Positions 25,384 to 35,151 of a DNA stretch of 39,377 bases are shown piece after piece. Where the stretch lies: assembly GCA_028691975.1 (NCBI GenBank), contig JAQUYF010000013.1:1-39377 (forward strand), written 5' to 3'. Numbering within the stretch: the stretch's first letter is position 1; each line of letters opens with the position of its first letter. The notes beneath the pieces were generated by a model. That model searched no databases and was not told the origin of the DNA. It saw nothing but the letters and a program-made list of their open reading frames with translations. Source of the stretch: Bacteroidales bacterium (GTDB lineage Bacteria > Bacteroidota > Bacteroidia > Bacteroidales > UBA932). Made by a program: the position numbers and the translations under genes.

Positions 25384-25927
25384 AATTTTCCTCCGTTACG
25401 CTCTTCTTTTTGAAATCTTTACACCACTCGGCCGGAGTGAAGCCCGTATTTCTACCGAAGGCTGTATTAAATGTTGTCATAGAGTTAAACCCCACCATTT
25501 TAGATAACTCGGTAATGCTCAATTCAGGATCTTCTGTAAACATTTTGATTGCATCCCGAACCCTGTAGTAGTGAACCAATTGACAAAAATTCTTATTTGT
25601 CCTGGCTTTAATGGCCCTTGACAAATAGGTCTTGTTGGTAAATAACTTCTCGGCGATATCGGCAATTCTAATGTTAGGGTCGAGGTAAGTTTTTTCTTTT
25701 TCAAACAAATTGAAGAGCCTCATTTTGATCTCCTCATAATCATCGCAGCCTTCAGTATCAAGCAGCATTCTCTCTTTCGAGGGCAACTGCTCCACCTTCT
25801 CCTTATAGGAATGAGGCTTGGTAGTTAATAATTTATCTCGGTGACGGTAGATAAATGAAAATACGATTGCCATAATTACCAATAACGGCACGTATAAGAT
25901 TAGGATAATTAATAATGTGTTAGTCAT
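25358..25927 (-). CDS. Membrane-anchored AraC-type HTH regulator (first of a pair)
   Basis: A 189-residue protein with an N-terminal transmembrane helix (about residues 4-26, LLIILILYVPLLVIMAIVFSF) and a short basic linker. A complete AraC-type domain follows (RIADIAEKLFTNKTYLSRAIKARTNKNFCQLVHYYRVRDAIK, then SITELSKMVGFNSMTTFNTAFGRNTGFTPAEW). This resembles the C-terminal end of Bacteroidota membrane-bound AraC regulators without their periplasmic TPR sensor. Targets are unknown. A partial -7 match (7 of 8) lies just upstream. Confidence 0.83.
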   Translation of the reverse strand: MTNTLLIILILYVPLLVIMAIVFSFIYRHRDKLLTTKPHSYKEKVEQLPSKERMLLDTEGCDDYEEIKMRLFNLFEKEKTYLDPNIRIADIAEKLFTNKTYLSRAIKARTNKNFCQLVHYYRVRDAIKMFTEDPELSITELSKMVGFNSMTTFNTAFGRNTGFTPAEWCKDFKKKSVTEENYVGKRHSN

Positions 25928-25976
25928 AAGTTTAGAATTATGGACGCTAAACTATACAAATCAACACAATCAGGCG

Positions 25977-26009
25977 AAAAAAATATATAACACCCGTATA
26001 ACAAGGTGT
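25977..26009 (-). terminator. Probable terminator of the leuS-yitT-yitT operon
   Basis: On the minus strand ACACC (26009-26005) pairs with GGTGT (25994-25990) over a 10-nt loop, followed by TATATA and seven T (25983-25977). It lies 37 bp after the last stop codon. The stem is short, so confidence is moderate. Confidence 0.5.
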
Positions 26010-26045
26010 ATGAAAATGGAATTTTAAAAAATCAATTCTGAATTA

Positions 26046-26948
26046 TTATTTTTTAATTTGGTCAAAACCTTTGCCGTAAACGCCCATGACATTGCCGACT
26101 GAGATAAATGCCGTATTATCGACCTCTTTGACCAACTTCAGGAGATAATTGGATTCATTTTTACGTACTATTACAACAACAACTTTTCCTTCCTCTTTTG
26201 AATACCAACCCTGACTGTTCAAAATTGTCACCCCTCTTTTTGCTTCATTTGTAATACGATCGGCTATTTCTGCATATTTTTTGGAAAAAATAAATATTTG
26301 CACGGACTGTTTGCTTCCCGATAAAAATGTATCCATCGTAAAACTGAAGACTCCGGCCATTATGTAACCATAAATAACTGTAGCCATTCTATGACCCCAA
26401 CTGCCTTCGGTCGGGATAACCAAAGAAGATGCAATAATCACCATATCAATCAGTACCAATATCTTACCGGGAGAGATACTGCGATATTTATTGATCATAA
26501 GAGCGATAATATCAGTGCCACCGCTACTTCCCCCCTGAGTAAATGTCAAGGCAACACCCACTCCGGAGAGCGCGCCTCCAAAGATAGTACAGAGCAATTT
26601 GCCGTTACTGGTAGCAATCTCATTGATAAAGGATTCGTGTATCATGGACGGAACTACCTTAAAAAATATGGATGTTACAATGATGGCATAAACGGTCTTT
26701 GCACCAAAGCCCTTTCCCAACACTTTTAATGCAATTAAAAGCAATATCGTATTGATAATAAAATAGGAATAACTCACTTCAAATCCGGTACAATATTGAA
26801 TAATTGCGGAAATACCGGTAACACCACCTCCCACCATATTGTTTGGGATAATAAATACAGACCACGCCAAAACATAGCACAACAGCCCCAATGTTATAAT
26901 AAAATAAGACTTTACTGTTGCGAAGATTTTTTTATAACTTGTTTCCAT
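26046..26948 (-). CDS. YitT family membrane protein (DUF161/DUF2179), copy 2
   Basis: A 300-residue protein with about five or six helices (YitT_membrane repeats, FIIPNNMVGGGVTGISAI and FTQGGSSGGTDIIALMINKY). A C-terminal DUF2179 domain follows (KRGVTILNSQGWYSKEEGKVVVVIVRKNE). The transported compound or function is not established. It is a tandem paralog of the upstream gene and overlaps it by 37 bp. Confidence 0.9.
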   Translation of the reverse strand: METSYKKIFATVKSYFIITLGLLCYVLAWSVFIIPNNMVGGGVTGISAIIQYCTGFEVSYSYFIINTILLLIALKVLGKGFGAKTVYAIIVTSIFFKVVPSMIHESFINEIATSNGKLLCTIFGGALSGVGVALTFTQGGSSGGTDIIALMINKYRSISPGKILVLIDMVIIASSLVIPTEGSWGHRMATVIYGYIMAGVFSFTMDTFLSGSKQSVQIFIFSKKYAEIADRITNEAKRGVTILNSQGWYSKEEGKVVVVIVRKNESNYLLKLVKEVDNTAFISVGNVMGVYGKGFDQIKK

Positions 26949-27826
26949 TCTCCTTTTTTTACACCTGTTTTTATTTGATCAAATCCCTTGCCATAAACAT
27001 TCATAACCTGAGAGACTGAGATAAAAGCACTCGAATCGACATCTTTTATTGCACGACTAATCTCCTGCAGCTGATTTTTGCGTGCCACAATTATCAGTAC
27101 CTTCCCTTCTTTTTGAGAAAACCAGCCGATTGAATTTAAGGCTGTGACGCCCCTGTGCATATTTTGCGTCAGCATATCCGCAATATCCTGAAACTTGGAA
27201 GAGAAAACCAATATCTGTACAGACTGCTTGTTGCCCGTCAGTATAGAATCAAGGATATACGAGAATGACACCATCTGGATATAGCCGTAAATCACATCCT
27301 CTAACCCTTTATCAGGCAAGAATATGACAGAGCCTATGATAATCAGGTCGCATGCAAGAAAAACTCTACCGGGCGAAGTTTCTTTATACTTGGAGATAAT
27401 AATAGCGATAATATCGGTTCCTCCGGCACTCCCGCCATTCATAAAGACCAAACCGATACCTACACCACTAAGTGTACCGCCTATGACGGCATTAATAAGC
27501 TTATCTTCAATATCCGATATCCATGGAATAATTGCTGGTAAAAACTGCAACATCAAGGTAGCCAGAATGATACAATATATTGTCTTAAACCCGAATCCCT
27601 TCCCCAATATCAAAGTTCCGAACACCAACAACAGAACATTGATAAGACAATAAGTATATGGCACCGGTATATCGGTAGCAAAAAAGATGACGGAAGCCAT
27701 GCCTGTAACACCGCCGCCGGCAATCCCTTTTGGAATTAAAAAAGCAGTCCAGCTAAAGCAATAGAGAAACATCCCTACCGTCATGACAAGGTACTCTTTA
27801 ATAGTTTTATAGACAGACTTTTGCAT
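26912..27826 (-). CDS. YitT family membrane protein (DUF161/DUF2179), copy 1
   Basis: A 304-residue paralog of the following gene with the same plan: FLIPKGIAGGGVTGMASV, FMNGGSAGGTDIIAIIISKY and a C-terminal DUF2179 (HRGVTALNSIGWFSQKEGKVLIIVARKN). Both end in a VYGKGFDQIK motif, indicating local duplication. It starts 5 bp after the leuS stop codon, so it is probably transcribed from the leuS promoter. Two related copies may form a heteromer. Confidence 0.9.
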   Translation of the reverse strand: MQKSVYKTIKEYLVMTVGMFLYCFSWTAFLIPKGIAGGGVTGMASVIFFATDIPVPYTYCLINVLLLVFGTLILGKGFGFKTIYCIILATLMLQFLPAIIPWISDIEDKLINAVIGGTLSGVGIGLVFMNGGSAGGTDIIAIIISKYKETSPGRVFLACDLIIIGSVIFLPDKGLEDVIYGYIQMVSFSYILDSILTGNKQSVQILVFSSKFQDIADMLTQNMHRGVTALNSIGWFSQKEGKVLIIVARKNQLQEISRAIKDVDSSAFISVSQVMNVYGKGFDQIKTGVKKGEWKQVIKKSSQQ

Positions 27827-27831
27827 AAATC

Positions 27832-30594
27832 TTAACAGACAATATTGATAATCTTTGAAGGTACAACTATTACTTTCTTCACAGTCGCTCCCTGCAGAAA
27901 CCTTGTGGTATTCTCATCTGCAAGCACAGCTGCCTCAACCTCTTTCGCACTCATACTCTTTGACAGGTTCAGCTTGAAACGGAGCTTTCCGTTAAAAGAT
28001 ACCGGATATTCAAAAGTATCTTCAACAACGTATGCATCAATAAATTTAGGAAATTCAGCAAATGAAATGCTCTCGTTATGTCCCAACAGATGCCATAACT
28101 CTTCTGCAATGTGCGGTGCAAATGGCGATAGGATAATAACGAGTGGCTCCAAAATCGATCTCTTATTGCACTTAAGATCAGACAATTCATTTACGGCAAT
28201 CATAAAAGCGCTGACAGTTGTATTGAATGAGAATGACTCTATATCGTTCTGAACCTTGAAAATCAACTTATGAAGGGCTTTCAGCTCGTCAGGAGTGGCA
28301 TTATCAGAGCAAACGCAAAACTCATCTCTGTCAAAATACAACCTCCACAACTTGCGCAAAAATCTGTGAACCCCATCTATCCCCTTCGTATCCCACGGCT
28401 TGGACTGCTCAAGCGGACCGAGAAACATTTCATACATTCTCAAGGTATCGGCACCATACTTTTCACAGATCTGATCCGGATTGACTACGTTGAACATAGA
28501 TTTGCTCATTTTTTCAATCGCATACCCACATACGTATTCTCCATCCTCAAGGATAAACTCAGCATTGTGATAATCAGGCATCCACGCCTTAAAGGCCTCC
28601 ATATCAAGTCTGTCATTATTTACAATATTGACATTAACGTGGATCTCGGTAGTATCGTATCGGTCTTTCAATCCATACGAAACAAAAGTATTGGTATTCT
28701 TGATTCTGTAAACAAAATTGGACCTGCCCTGGATCATACCCTGATTAATCAACTTCTTGAATGGCTCCAATTCACATACATATCCGCAGTCATACAAAAA
28801 TTTGTTCCAAAATCTTGAATATATCAAGTGACCTGTAGCATGCTCGGTTCCTCCTATATAGAGGTCAACATTTCTCCAATACTCATCTGCCTCATGACTG
28901 ACTAAAGCCGAGTCATTGTGAGGATCCATATATCTCAGATAATATGCACTGCTACCGGCAAAGCCCGGCATAGTACTCTTTTCGATCGGGTATCCACGAT
29001 ATGTCCAATTCTCTGCACGTGCCAACGGCGGTTCGCCACTCTCAGTCGGGAGGAATTTGTCCACATCCGGCAACTGTAAAGGAAGCTCAGACTCACTCAT
29101 AGGAGTAGGTATGCCGTCTTTATAGTAGATTGGAAATGGTTCTCCCCAATATCTCTGACGGGAGAAGATAGCATCTCTCAACCTGTAATTGATCTTTCTC
29201 TTGCCAATTCCTTTTGCCTCAACATAGTCTATCGCTGCAGGAATAGCCTCTTTTACACTCATTCCATTTAGAAAACCCGAATTGCACATGATGCCGTCCT
29301 TGGCATCAAAACTCTCCTGAGAGATGTCACATCCTTCAATCAAAGGGATTATCGGCAGATTGAATGTCTTGGCAAAAACATAGTCTCTGCTATCGTGAGC
29401 AGGCACAGCCATAATTGCTCCCGTACCGTATCCGGCCAACACATACTCCGAAATCCAAACCGGCACTTTTTCCAAAGTTAAAGGATTAATAGCATAAGAG
29501 CCTGAAAATACGCCGGTCACCTTTCTCGTCTCGGCTATTCTCTCTCTTTCCGTCTTTTTCTTTACCGCAAGCAAATATTCGTCAACTGCAGATCTCTGCT
29601 CAGGCGTAGTAAGTATATCAACCCATTCACTTTCAGGTGCAAGCACCATAAACGTAACCCCAAATATAGTATCCGCCCTTGTAGTAAATATGGTCATATC
29701 ATACTCCCGCTTTCCGTTGGAAACTTTGAAAATCATCTCCGCTCCTTGGGATCGTCCAATCCAATTGCGTTGCATATCTTTCAGCGAATCAGTCCATTCC
29801 AACGTCTCCATATCTGTCAGTAACCTCTGAGCATAAGCCGAAACACGAAGTTGCCACTGCTTCATCTTTTTCTGTTCTACAGGATAGCCTCCACGTACGG
29901 AAAAGCCCTCTTTCACCTCATCATTGGCAAGTACCGTCCCAAGCTGAGGACACCAGTTTACCGCTGTTTCACCCTGATATGCAATACGATACCACATCAA
30001 AGCCTCTGACTTCTCGACTTCGCTGAAATTATTCCATTCGGCGGCAGAAAACTCTTTCTGCGCGTTATTGGCTGCATTAACCTTCAGATTACCCTCTTTT
30101 CCAAATCTGACTGTAAGCTCGGCAATCGGCTCGGCACGCCGGGTATCATTGTTGTACCAATGATTGAACATCTCGAGAAATGCCCACTGCGTCCATTTAT
30201 AATACTTGGGATCGCAGGTACGTACCTCTCTGGACCAGTCATAAGAAAAGCCGATTCTATCCATCTGTTCCCTGTAACGGGCAATGTTCTGCTCGGTGGT
30301 AACATCCGGATGCTGGCCGGTCTGGATCGCATACTGCTCTGCAGGCAGCCCGAAGGCATCATATCCCATCGGATGCAGTACATTAAATCCTTTCAGACGT
30401 TTATAACGGCTGTATATGTCACTCGCAATATACCCGAGAGGATGCCCCACATGCAACCCTGCCCCTGAAGGGTAAGGAAACATATCTAAAACGTAATACT
30501 TAGGCTTCGATGGGTCTTCTTTAACTTTAAATGTCTTGTTTTCAGCCCAATAAGTCTGCCACTTCTTTTCGATTTCTACAAAATTATAATCCAT
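27832..30594 (-). CDS. leuS: Leucyl-tRNA synthetase
   Basis: Class I aminoacyl-tRNA synthetase charging tRNA-Leu. I place the start at 30594, giving [16 protein letters not shown] and 920 residues. The longer frame from 30633 would begin inside the -7 promoter box. Motifs: HVGH of the HIGH loop in [17 protein letters not shown], the CP1 editing domain with [21 protein letters not shown], a leucine-specific insert before the catalytic loop, and EKMSKS. Two yitT genes follow in the same operon. Confidence 0.97.
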   Translation of the reverse strand: MDYNFVEIEKKWQTYWAENKTFKVKEDPSKPKYYVLDMFPYPSGAGLHVGHPLGYIASDIYSRYKRLKGFNVLHPMGYDAFGLPAEQYAIQTGQHPDVTTEQNIARYREQMDRIGFSYDWSREVRTCDPKYYKWTQWAFLEMFNHWYNNDTRRAEPIAELTVRFGKEGNLKVNAANNAQKEFSAAEWNNFSEVEKSEALMWYRIAYQGETAVNWCPQLGTVLANDEVKEGFSVRGGYPVEQKKMKQWQLRVSAYAQRLLTDMETLEWTDSLKDMQRNWIGRSQGAEMIFKVSNGKREYDMTIFTTRADTIFGVTFMVLAPESEWVDILTTPEQRSAVDEYLLAVKKKTERERIAETRKVTGVFSGSYAINPLTLEKVPVWISEYVLAGYGTGAIMAVPAHDSRDYVFAKTFNLPIIPLIEGCDISQESFDAKDGIMCNSGFLNGMSVKEAIPAAIDYVEAKGIGKRKINYRLRDAIFSRQRYWGEPFPIYYKDGIPTPMSESELPLQLPDVDKFLPTESGEPPLARAENWTYRGYPIEKSTMPGFAGSSAYYLRYMDPHNDSALVSHEADEYWRNVDLYIGGTEHATGHLIYSRFWNKFLYDCGYVCELEPFKKLINQGMIQGRSNFVYRIKNTNTFVSYGLKDRYDTTEIHVNVNIVNNDRLDMEAFKAWMPDYHNAEFILEDGEYVCGYAIEKMSKSMFNVVNPDQICEKYGADTLRMYEMFLGPLEQSKPWDTKGIDGVHRFLRKLWRLYFDRDEFCVCSDNATPDELKALHKLIFKVQNDIESFSFNTTVSAFMIAVNELSDLKCNKRSILEPLVIILSPFAPHIAEELWHLLGHNESISFAEFPKFIDAYVVEDTFEYPVSFNGKLRFKLNLSKSMSAKEVEAAVLADENTTRFLQGATVKKVIVVPSKIINIVC

Positions 30595-30630
30595 TGCAGG
30601 AGATGATATCAAATAATTAATACTAACCTG

Positions 30631-30638
30631 CAAATGTA
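30631..30638 (-). promoter_or_regulatory. -7 box for leuS
   Basis: The minus strand reads TACATTTG, an exact TAnnTTTG match, 36 bp before the start at 30594. It overlaps the alternative ATG at 30633, ruling that start out. Confidence 0.6.
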
Positions 30639-30663
30639 CTATTTTTGTTGGAAAGAATTGAGG

Positions 30664-31950
30664 CTACTTCAACCTAAATTCTACAGGAATGACAATTTTA
30701 GTGCGAACATGCTTTCCTTTAACCTGTCCGGGGATCCACTTTGGAGAGACAGAGACAGCTTTTACAGCCTCGTCATCCAGATCGTCATCTACTCCGCGCG
30801 ATACTTTGACATTTGTCACACTTCCGTCCTTTTCTATGATAAACTCTACCCAGACCGTGCCCTGTATGCCATTGGCAATAGATGCCTTAGGGTACTTGAC
30901 ATATTTATAAACCCAGGAATCCAGAAAGTGCTTTTCATCGGAGTGAAAGAATTGTGGTCGCTTGTCACAGTCTGCAAAAGAATAGATTACCTCCTGCTCA
31001 GCCACAGCACCTTTGGAAGCAGTCAGCGACGGGAAGATATCTGTCTGATTGGAAAGCGTTTTCAAAAAATAAAATATGTAATTGCAGCTACTCTCCAAGT
31101 TATCATATAAAATAAACTTTGGTAAATCTCTGACTGTATGATACTCACGTGTCATACCCGTAGTAAAGAGCACAATTGGGATATGCTGATTGTAAAAAGG
31201 CAGGTGATCCGAAGGGAATACATCCTCGTACAAGATAGAGGGCTGTTGCACAATCGGCTCATCCTTAACAGCATCCATAACAGAAGTCAGGTCCTTCACA
31301 GAGGCCTGTGAAAATATGCTGAACGGATTTTCATCATTTCCCCTGCCCAGCATATCAAGATTTACCATCGCCTTTACCCGTCCAATCCCCTCAAATGCTC
31401 TGTTGACAAAATACCAGGAACCGGCCATACCTTGCTCTTGAGCACCAAATCCGACAAAGATAATCGAACGCGGAAACATAAATTTGCATTGAGAGACTCT
31501 CTCTGCAATATCAATCATGGCCGCTACTCCCGAAGCATCATCATCGGCCCCGGGGTAAATCTGTACGGAGGGCTTTCCATTGATCGTCATTGTATGTGTG
31601 CCGATATGATCAATATGAGCACCTACTACTATATATTCATCTCTCAACTTGGGATCATACCCCTCCACAATACCGACAATATTCAACGAACTGACAGTAT
31701 CGTTTGCTTCTGCAATTGAAAAATCCTGTCCGCCTTTATCGGTAAGCATGGTTACACCGGCATCCACAAGTCTGTCGTACAAATAACCAGCCGCAAGACG
31801 TTCACCTGCGGTACCGGCCTTTCGTCCCTGAAGTGCATCGGAACTAAGGTATTCAACATGTTTTTTAAGATTGACGGCTACCTGCGAAGATTGGGCAAAT
31901 ACCCCAAACGAACAGGTCATCAGTAATAATACGAGGCTTATTTTTTTCAT
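30664..31950 (-). CDS. M28-family peptidase fused to a TonB C-terminal domain
   Basis: A 428-residue exported protein starting at 31950 (MKKISLVLLL, signal peptide to about residue 20); an upstream ATG at 31995 lies before the promoter box. Residues 25-300 are an M28 di-zinc aminopeptidase-like domain. Expected ligands are present: His112 (GAHIDHIG), Asp in GADDDASG (134-141), Glu172, Asp199 (NLDM) and His249 (SDH). The position of the general-base Glu (first of the usual EE pair) is Gln171 (GAQEQG), so activity is doubtful. Residues 335-428 form a TonB C-terminal domain (YPKASIANGIQGTVWVEF...SPKWIPGQVKGKHVR). There is no TonB N-terminal membrane anchor or Pro-rich spacer. Confidence 0.88.
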   Translation of the reverse strand: MKKISLVLLLMTCSFGVFAQSSQVAVNLKKHVEYLSSDALQGRKAGTAGERLAAGYLYDRLVDAGVTMLTDKGGQDFSIAEANDTVSSLNIVGIVEGYDPKLRDEYIVVGAHIDHIGTHTMTINGKPSVQIYPGADDDASGVAAMIDIAERVSQCKFMFPRSIIFVGFGAQEQGMAGSWYFVNRAFEGIGRVKAMVNLDMLGRGNDENPFSIFSQASVKDLTSVMDAVKDEPIVQQPSILYEDVFPSDHLPFYNQHIPIVLFTTGMTREYHTVRDLPKFILYDNLESSCNYIFYFLKTLSNQTDIFPSLTASKGAVAEQEVIYSFADCDKRPQFFHSDEKHFLDSWVYKYVKYPKASIANGIQGTVWVEFIIEKDGSVTNVKVSRGVDDDLDDEAVKAVSVSPKWIPGQVKGKHVRTKIVIPVEFRLK

Positions 31951-31977
31951 ACGGCTATAATTGTTATAGACCTTATG

Positions 31978-31985
31978 CAAAGATA
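31978..31985 (-). promoter_or_regulatory. -7 box for the M28-TonB gene
   Basis: The minus strand reads TATCTTTG, an exact TAnnTTTG match, 27 bp before the start at 31950. It lies inside the longer alternative frame from 31995, which supports the shorter start. Confidence 0.6.
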
Positions 31986-32005
31986 ATGCCTGCATTAGTG
32001 TCGTA

Positions 32006-33112
32006 TTACTGCTTATAAAAAGGAGTCTTTACAACCTTAGCTTTCAACAATTTGCCACGAACGCTGATATAAATCTCAGAGTCAACCTTATTGAAAGGAA
32101 CTTTGACGTATGCCATCCCGACAGGCTTTTTGATCGTAGGCCCCATGGTGCCGGAAGTAACATGCCCTATAACATTGCCTTCAGCATCGCAAACATCATA
32201 ACCGTGACGCGGAATTCCCTTGTCCACAAGTTCAAAACCGACAAGTTTACGTTTCAACCCCTCTTCTTTCTGCTTCAGCATATATTCCTTATCGATAAAG
32301 TCACCTTTGACGTCATTAAACTTGGTAATCCATGCCAAACCTGCCTCAAGAGGTGAAGTAGTATCGTCTATATCGTTGCCGTAGAGACAGAAACCCATCT
32401 CTAAACGGAGAGTGTCTCTTGCACCGAGACCGATGGGACTGATACCGTAATCCTTACCTGCTTCAAAGATTGCATCCCACAATTTCAAACCATCCTCATT
32501 GGCAACATACACCTCACATCCGCCTGAACCGGTATAACCAGTAGTTGAAAGAATCGCATCTGGGATACCTGCAACGGTAAGTTTTTTAAATGTGTAATAC
32601 TCCATAGACATTATATCTTCACTGCAAAGCTTTTGCATGACCGACAAGGCCTTAGGACCCTGTATAGCCAACTGACAAATCTCGTCTGAAGCATTGTAAA
32701 GTTCTTTTCCTACAGTAAGTCCAAACTTGGGAGCGATAGAGCAGAGATGATTCCAGTCCTTTTCAACATTGGCTGCATTTACAACCAGAAGATATGTGAC
32801 AGCATCAACGCAATAAACTATTACGTCATCAACGATACCGCCTTTCCCATTTGGGAAACATGAATATTGTGCTTTGCCCGGATACAGAACCGAAGCATCG
32901 TTTGATGTTACGTATTGAATAAAAGGAAGAGCCTTCTCTCCTTTAATCCAAATCTCCCCCATGTGGGAAACATCAAATACACCTACACCTGTTCTGACGA
33001 TGTTGTGCTCCTGATTGATACCAACATACTCTACGGGCATATTATAACCTGCGAAAGGGACCATTTTTGCCCCGAGGGCAATGTGTTTGTCTGTAAAAAC
33101 TGTATTTTTCAT
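32006..33112 (-). CDS. gcvT: Glycine cleavage system T protein (aminomethyltransferase)
   Basis: GcvT transfers the methylene group from the H-protein-bound intermediate to tetrahydrofolate and releases ammonia. The 368-residue protein has [45 protein letters not shown] (folate/catalytic Asp region), [34 protein letters not shown] and SPLEAGLAW. Length is normal. The H, P and L components are not in the window. It follows the SPOR lipoprotein gene by 27 bp on the same strand, probably as one transcript. Confidence 0.97.
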   Translation of the reverse strand: MKNTVFTDKHIALGAKMVPFAGYNMPVEYVGINQEHNIVRTGVGVFDVSHMGEIWIKGEKALPFIQYVTSNDASVLYPGKAQYSCFPNGKGGIVDDVIVYCVDAVTYLLVVNAANVEKDWNHLCSIAPKFGLTVGKELYNASDEICQLAIQGPKALSVMQKLCSEDIMSMEYYTFKKLTVAGIPDAILSTTGYTGSGGCEVYVANEDGLKLWDAIFEAGKDYGISPIGLGARDTLRLEMGFCLYGNDIDDTTSPLEAGLAWITKFNDVKGDFIDKEYMLKQKEEGLKRKLVGFELVDKGIPRHGYDVCDAEGNVIGHVTSGTMGPTIKKPVGMAYVKVPFNKVDSEIYISVRGKLLKAKVVKTPFYKQ

Positions 33113-33139
33113 GCGTCTATATATTTGTTTTAATAAAAT

Positions 33140-33658
33140 CTATTCGTGCCTTGCCGTATTAGCATCATATACCCATGGATCAGGGCAGTCATCTCTCTCC
33201 GCAACCTTATTCATCAGACTGTTAGCTTCTGCTATCGTCTCAAAGCCTCCAACAGCTACAACATTGTACCCATTTTTGAACTTGAAATTGGTTACCTCCA
33301 TATTGTCCTTCTTCAGGCGCTCCGAATACTTGGCGGCATTATTCTGATCTTGGAAAGCTCCAACTACAACATAGTACCTGTGTGGATTGGAATGAGTTAC
33401 GGTAATTGTCCCAGGCTTTTGCGGGGCCTGAACCTCAGGCTTTTGCGGAGCTTGAGGCTGTACTGCAGCAGAGTCAACCTGTGCAGCCTGTATTTTGGCA
33501 AGCGAATCCCTCTCTTGAGCAATCTCTCTCTCTTTCTCCGCTCTCAACAGTGCAATATCTTCAGAAGTGGGTTTACCCAGAAGCGAACGGAAAAAATCAC
33601 ATCCGCTCAGCATCATTACTGACAACAACAATATTGTCAAGATTCTAAATAATTTCAT
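33140..33658 (-). CDS. SPOR-domain lipoprotein
   Basis: A 172-residue lipoprotein when started at 33658 (MKLFRILTILLLSVMMLSGC, lipobox LSGC with Cys20). The alternative ATG at 33679 would sit at the transcription start predicted from the -7 box. After the lipid anchor there is a charged helical stretch and a Pro/Gln linker with a repeated QAPQKP. A C-terminal SPOR domain follows (YYVVVGAFQDQNNAAKYSERLKK...NVVAVGGFETIAEANSLM). SPOR domains bind denuded peptidoglycan, often at septa. Confidence 0.9.
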   Translation of the reverse strand: MKLFRILTILLLSVMMLSGCDFFRSLLGKPTSEDIALLRAEKEREIAQERDSLAKIQAAQVDSAAVQPQAPQKPEVQAPQKPGTITVTHSNPHRYYVVVGAFQDQNNAAKYSERLKKDNMEVTNFKFKNGYNVVAVGGFETIAEANSLMNKVAERDDCPDPWVYDANTARHE

Positions 33659-33686
33659 TCGTCTATTATTGATTTTCATTGTGCGA

Positions 33687-33694
33687 CAAACTTA
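33687..33694 (-). promoter_or_regulatory. -7 box for the SPOR lipoprotein/gcvT transcript
   Basis: The minus strand reads TAAGTTTG, an exact TAnnTTTG match, 28 bp before the chosen start at 33658 and only 7 bp before the alternative ATG at 33679. Confidence 0.55.
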
Positions 33695-33775
33695 CATGAC
33701 TAATAATCATGCCTGATTGTAAAACTTCATATTTGTACAAAAGTAGAGAATAATCGCGCAACCGCAAAAAAAATG

Positions 33776-33783
33776 TATCTTTA
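33776..33783 (+). promoter_or_regulatory. Candidate -7 box for the DUF389-capA-phoH operon
   Basis: TATCTTTA matches TAnnTTTG at 7 of 8 positions, 32 bp before the ATG at 33816. A second near-match (TACGTTTT) begins at 33782, so the exact box is uncertain. Confidence 0.35.
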
Positions 33784-33815
33784 CGTTTTGAAGATTAGTT
33801 TTTATACTTTTTAAT

Positions 33816-35150
33816 ATGAATAAACTTAAAGAGCGAATAGCCGATATCGTAAATGTTTCCAACTACATCGATATCGAGAACGCAAGTGACAGCATAAAGA
33901 AAAATATTGAGTTCCGGGGACCGAATTTTTGGGTTCTTACCTTTGCCATAATCATAGCCTCGGTGGGCCTGAATGTTAACTCTATTCCGGTAATCATCGG
34001 AGCAATGCTCATCTCACCCCTGATGGGCCCTATCATCGGCCTCGGCTTAGGTCTCGGTACGAATGATACCACCCTGCTGAAGCACTCTCTCTCCAACCTC
34101 GGCATAATGGTGCTCATCAGTATCGCAGCCTCCAGCCTCTATTTTCTGCTTTCCCCTTTGGAAATGGAAAATCCGACAGAACTGCTCGCCAGAACCAACC
34201 CCACCATCTATGATGTAATGATTGCCCTGTTCGGCGGATTCGCCGGAATTTTCGAGATTTCCAGAAAGGACAAGGGAACGGTCTTTTCAGGCGTCGCCAT
34301 TGCAACCGCATTGATGCCTCCACTTTGTACGATCGGCTACGGCATCGCAATACTCAATGTACAATACATATTCGGAGCGCTCTATCTCTTTTTCATCAAC
34401 AGCGTATTCATCGCCCTCGCTACATTTATCGTAGTAAAGTACTTCAAGTTCCCCAAGGTTAAGTTGGAAGATCTGAAAAAGCAAAGAAAGCTTACCAGAA
34501 ATGTCTCAATATTCACCCTGATTCTTATCATTCCGAGTATATGGTCTGCTATTGTTGTGATTAACGAAAATTCGTTCAATCAGAATGCAAAGCGTTTTAT
34601 TGCCGATAATAAAGCCATAGGTTCAAGCTACATATACGACTATGATATCAGTCACGATCAGGGGAAAGGCACCATTACGATCTCCCTCGGCGGGGAGCCA
34701 CTCTCTCCTTCGGAAAAGGCACTGCTGATCCGCTCCGCTGAAGGTTACGGTATAAGTGCCAATCAGATTGTGATCAATGACCACTCCATTACTCGAGAAA
34801 ACCTTTCCGAGAAAGAGTTGATGAAGAGTATATTTGAGCGCAACGACGAGGAGATCAAACGCCGCGAGGAGCTGCTTGACAAGATGGACAAAGAGTTAAA
34901 AACCTACCAGAGCAAGGAACTGCCGTCAACACAGATAGCCAAAGAGCTGCTGTCACAGTACCCGGACCTTATCTCATTCAGCATAGCAAGAGGTGACTCC
35001 GTCAATCCTTCGGATATGAAAAAGAGCGAAAACATATTTGTACTTGTCAAGTGGAAAAAGCCGGTAGATCATGAAACTGTGAAAAGATTACAGAACTGGC
35101 TCTCCGTGAGACTTGATTTCCCTAACATTAAGGTGATTCAGGAACAATAA
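33816..35150 (+). CDS. DUF389 membrane protein
   Basis: A 444-residue protein with a DUF389 core of about six helices. It contains PNFWVLTFAIIIASVGLNVNSIPVIIGAMLISPLMGPIIGLGLGLG (residues 35-80), then AGIFEISRKDKGTVFSGVAIATALMPPLCTIGYGIA. A C-terminal soluble region is rich in charged helix (about 325-365). Function unknown; membrane transport is often suggested. It is followed by the CapA-like gene after a single base, so the two are translationally coupled. Confidence 0.9.
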   Translation: MNKLKERIADIVNVSNYIDIENASDSIKKNIEFRGPNFWVLTFAIIIASVGLNVNSIPVIIGAMLISPLMGPIIGLGLGLGTNDTTLLKHSLSNLGIMVLISIAASSLYFLLSPLEMENPTELLARTNPTIYDVMIALFGGFAGIFEISRKDKGTVFSGVAIATALMPPLCTIGYGIAILNVQYIFGALYLFFINSVFIALATFIVVKYFKFPKVKLEDLKKQRKLTRNVSIFTLILIIPSIWSAIVVINENSFNQNAKRFIADNKAIGSSYIYDYDISHDQGKGTITISLGGEPLSPSEKALLIRSAEGYGISANQIVINDHSITRENLSEKELMKSIFERNDEEIKRREELLDKMDKELKTYQSKELPSTQIAKELLSQYPDLISFSIARGDSVNPSDMKKSENIFVLVKWKKPVDHETVKRLQNWLSVRLDFPNIKVIQEQ

Positions 35151-35151
35151 A

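Noticed and set aside
24934-25927. AraC pair as one gene broken by a frameshift
   Set aside because: Each product contains its own complete two-HTH AraC domain, so they are tandem paralogs rather than two parts of one.
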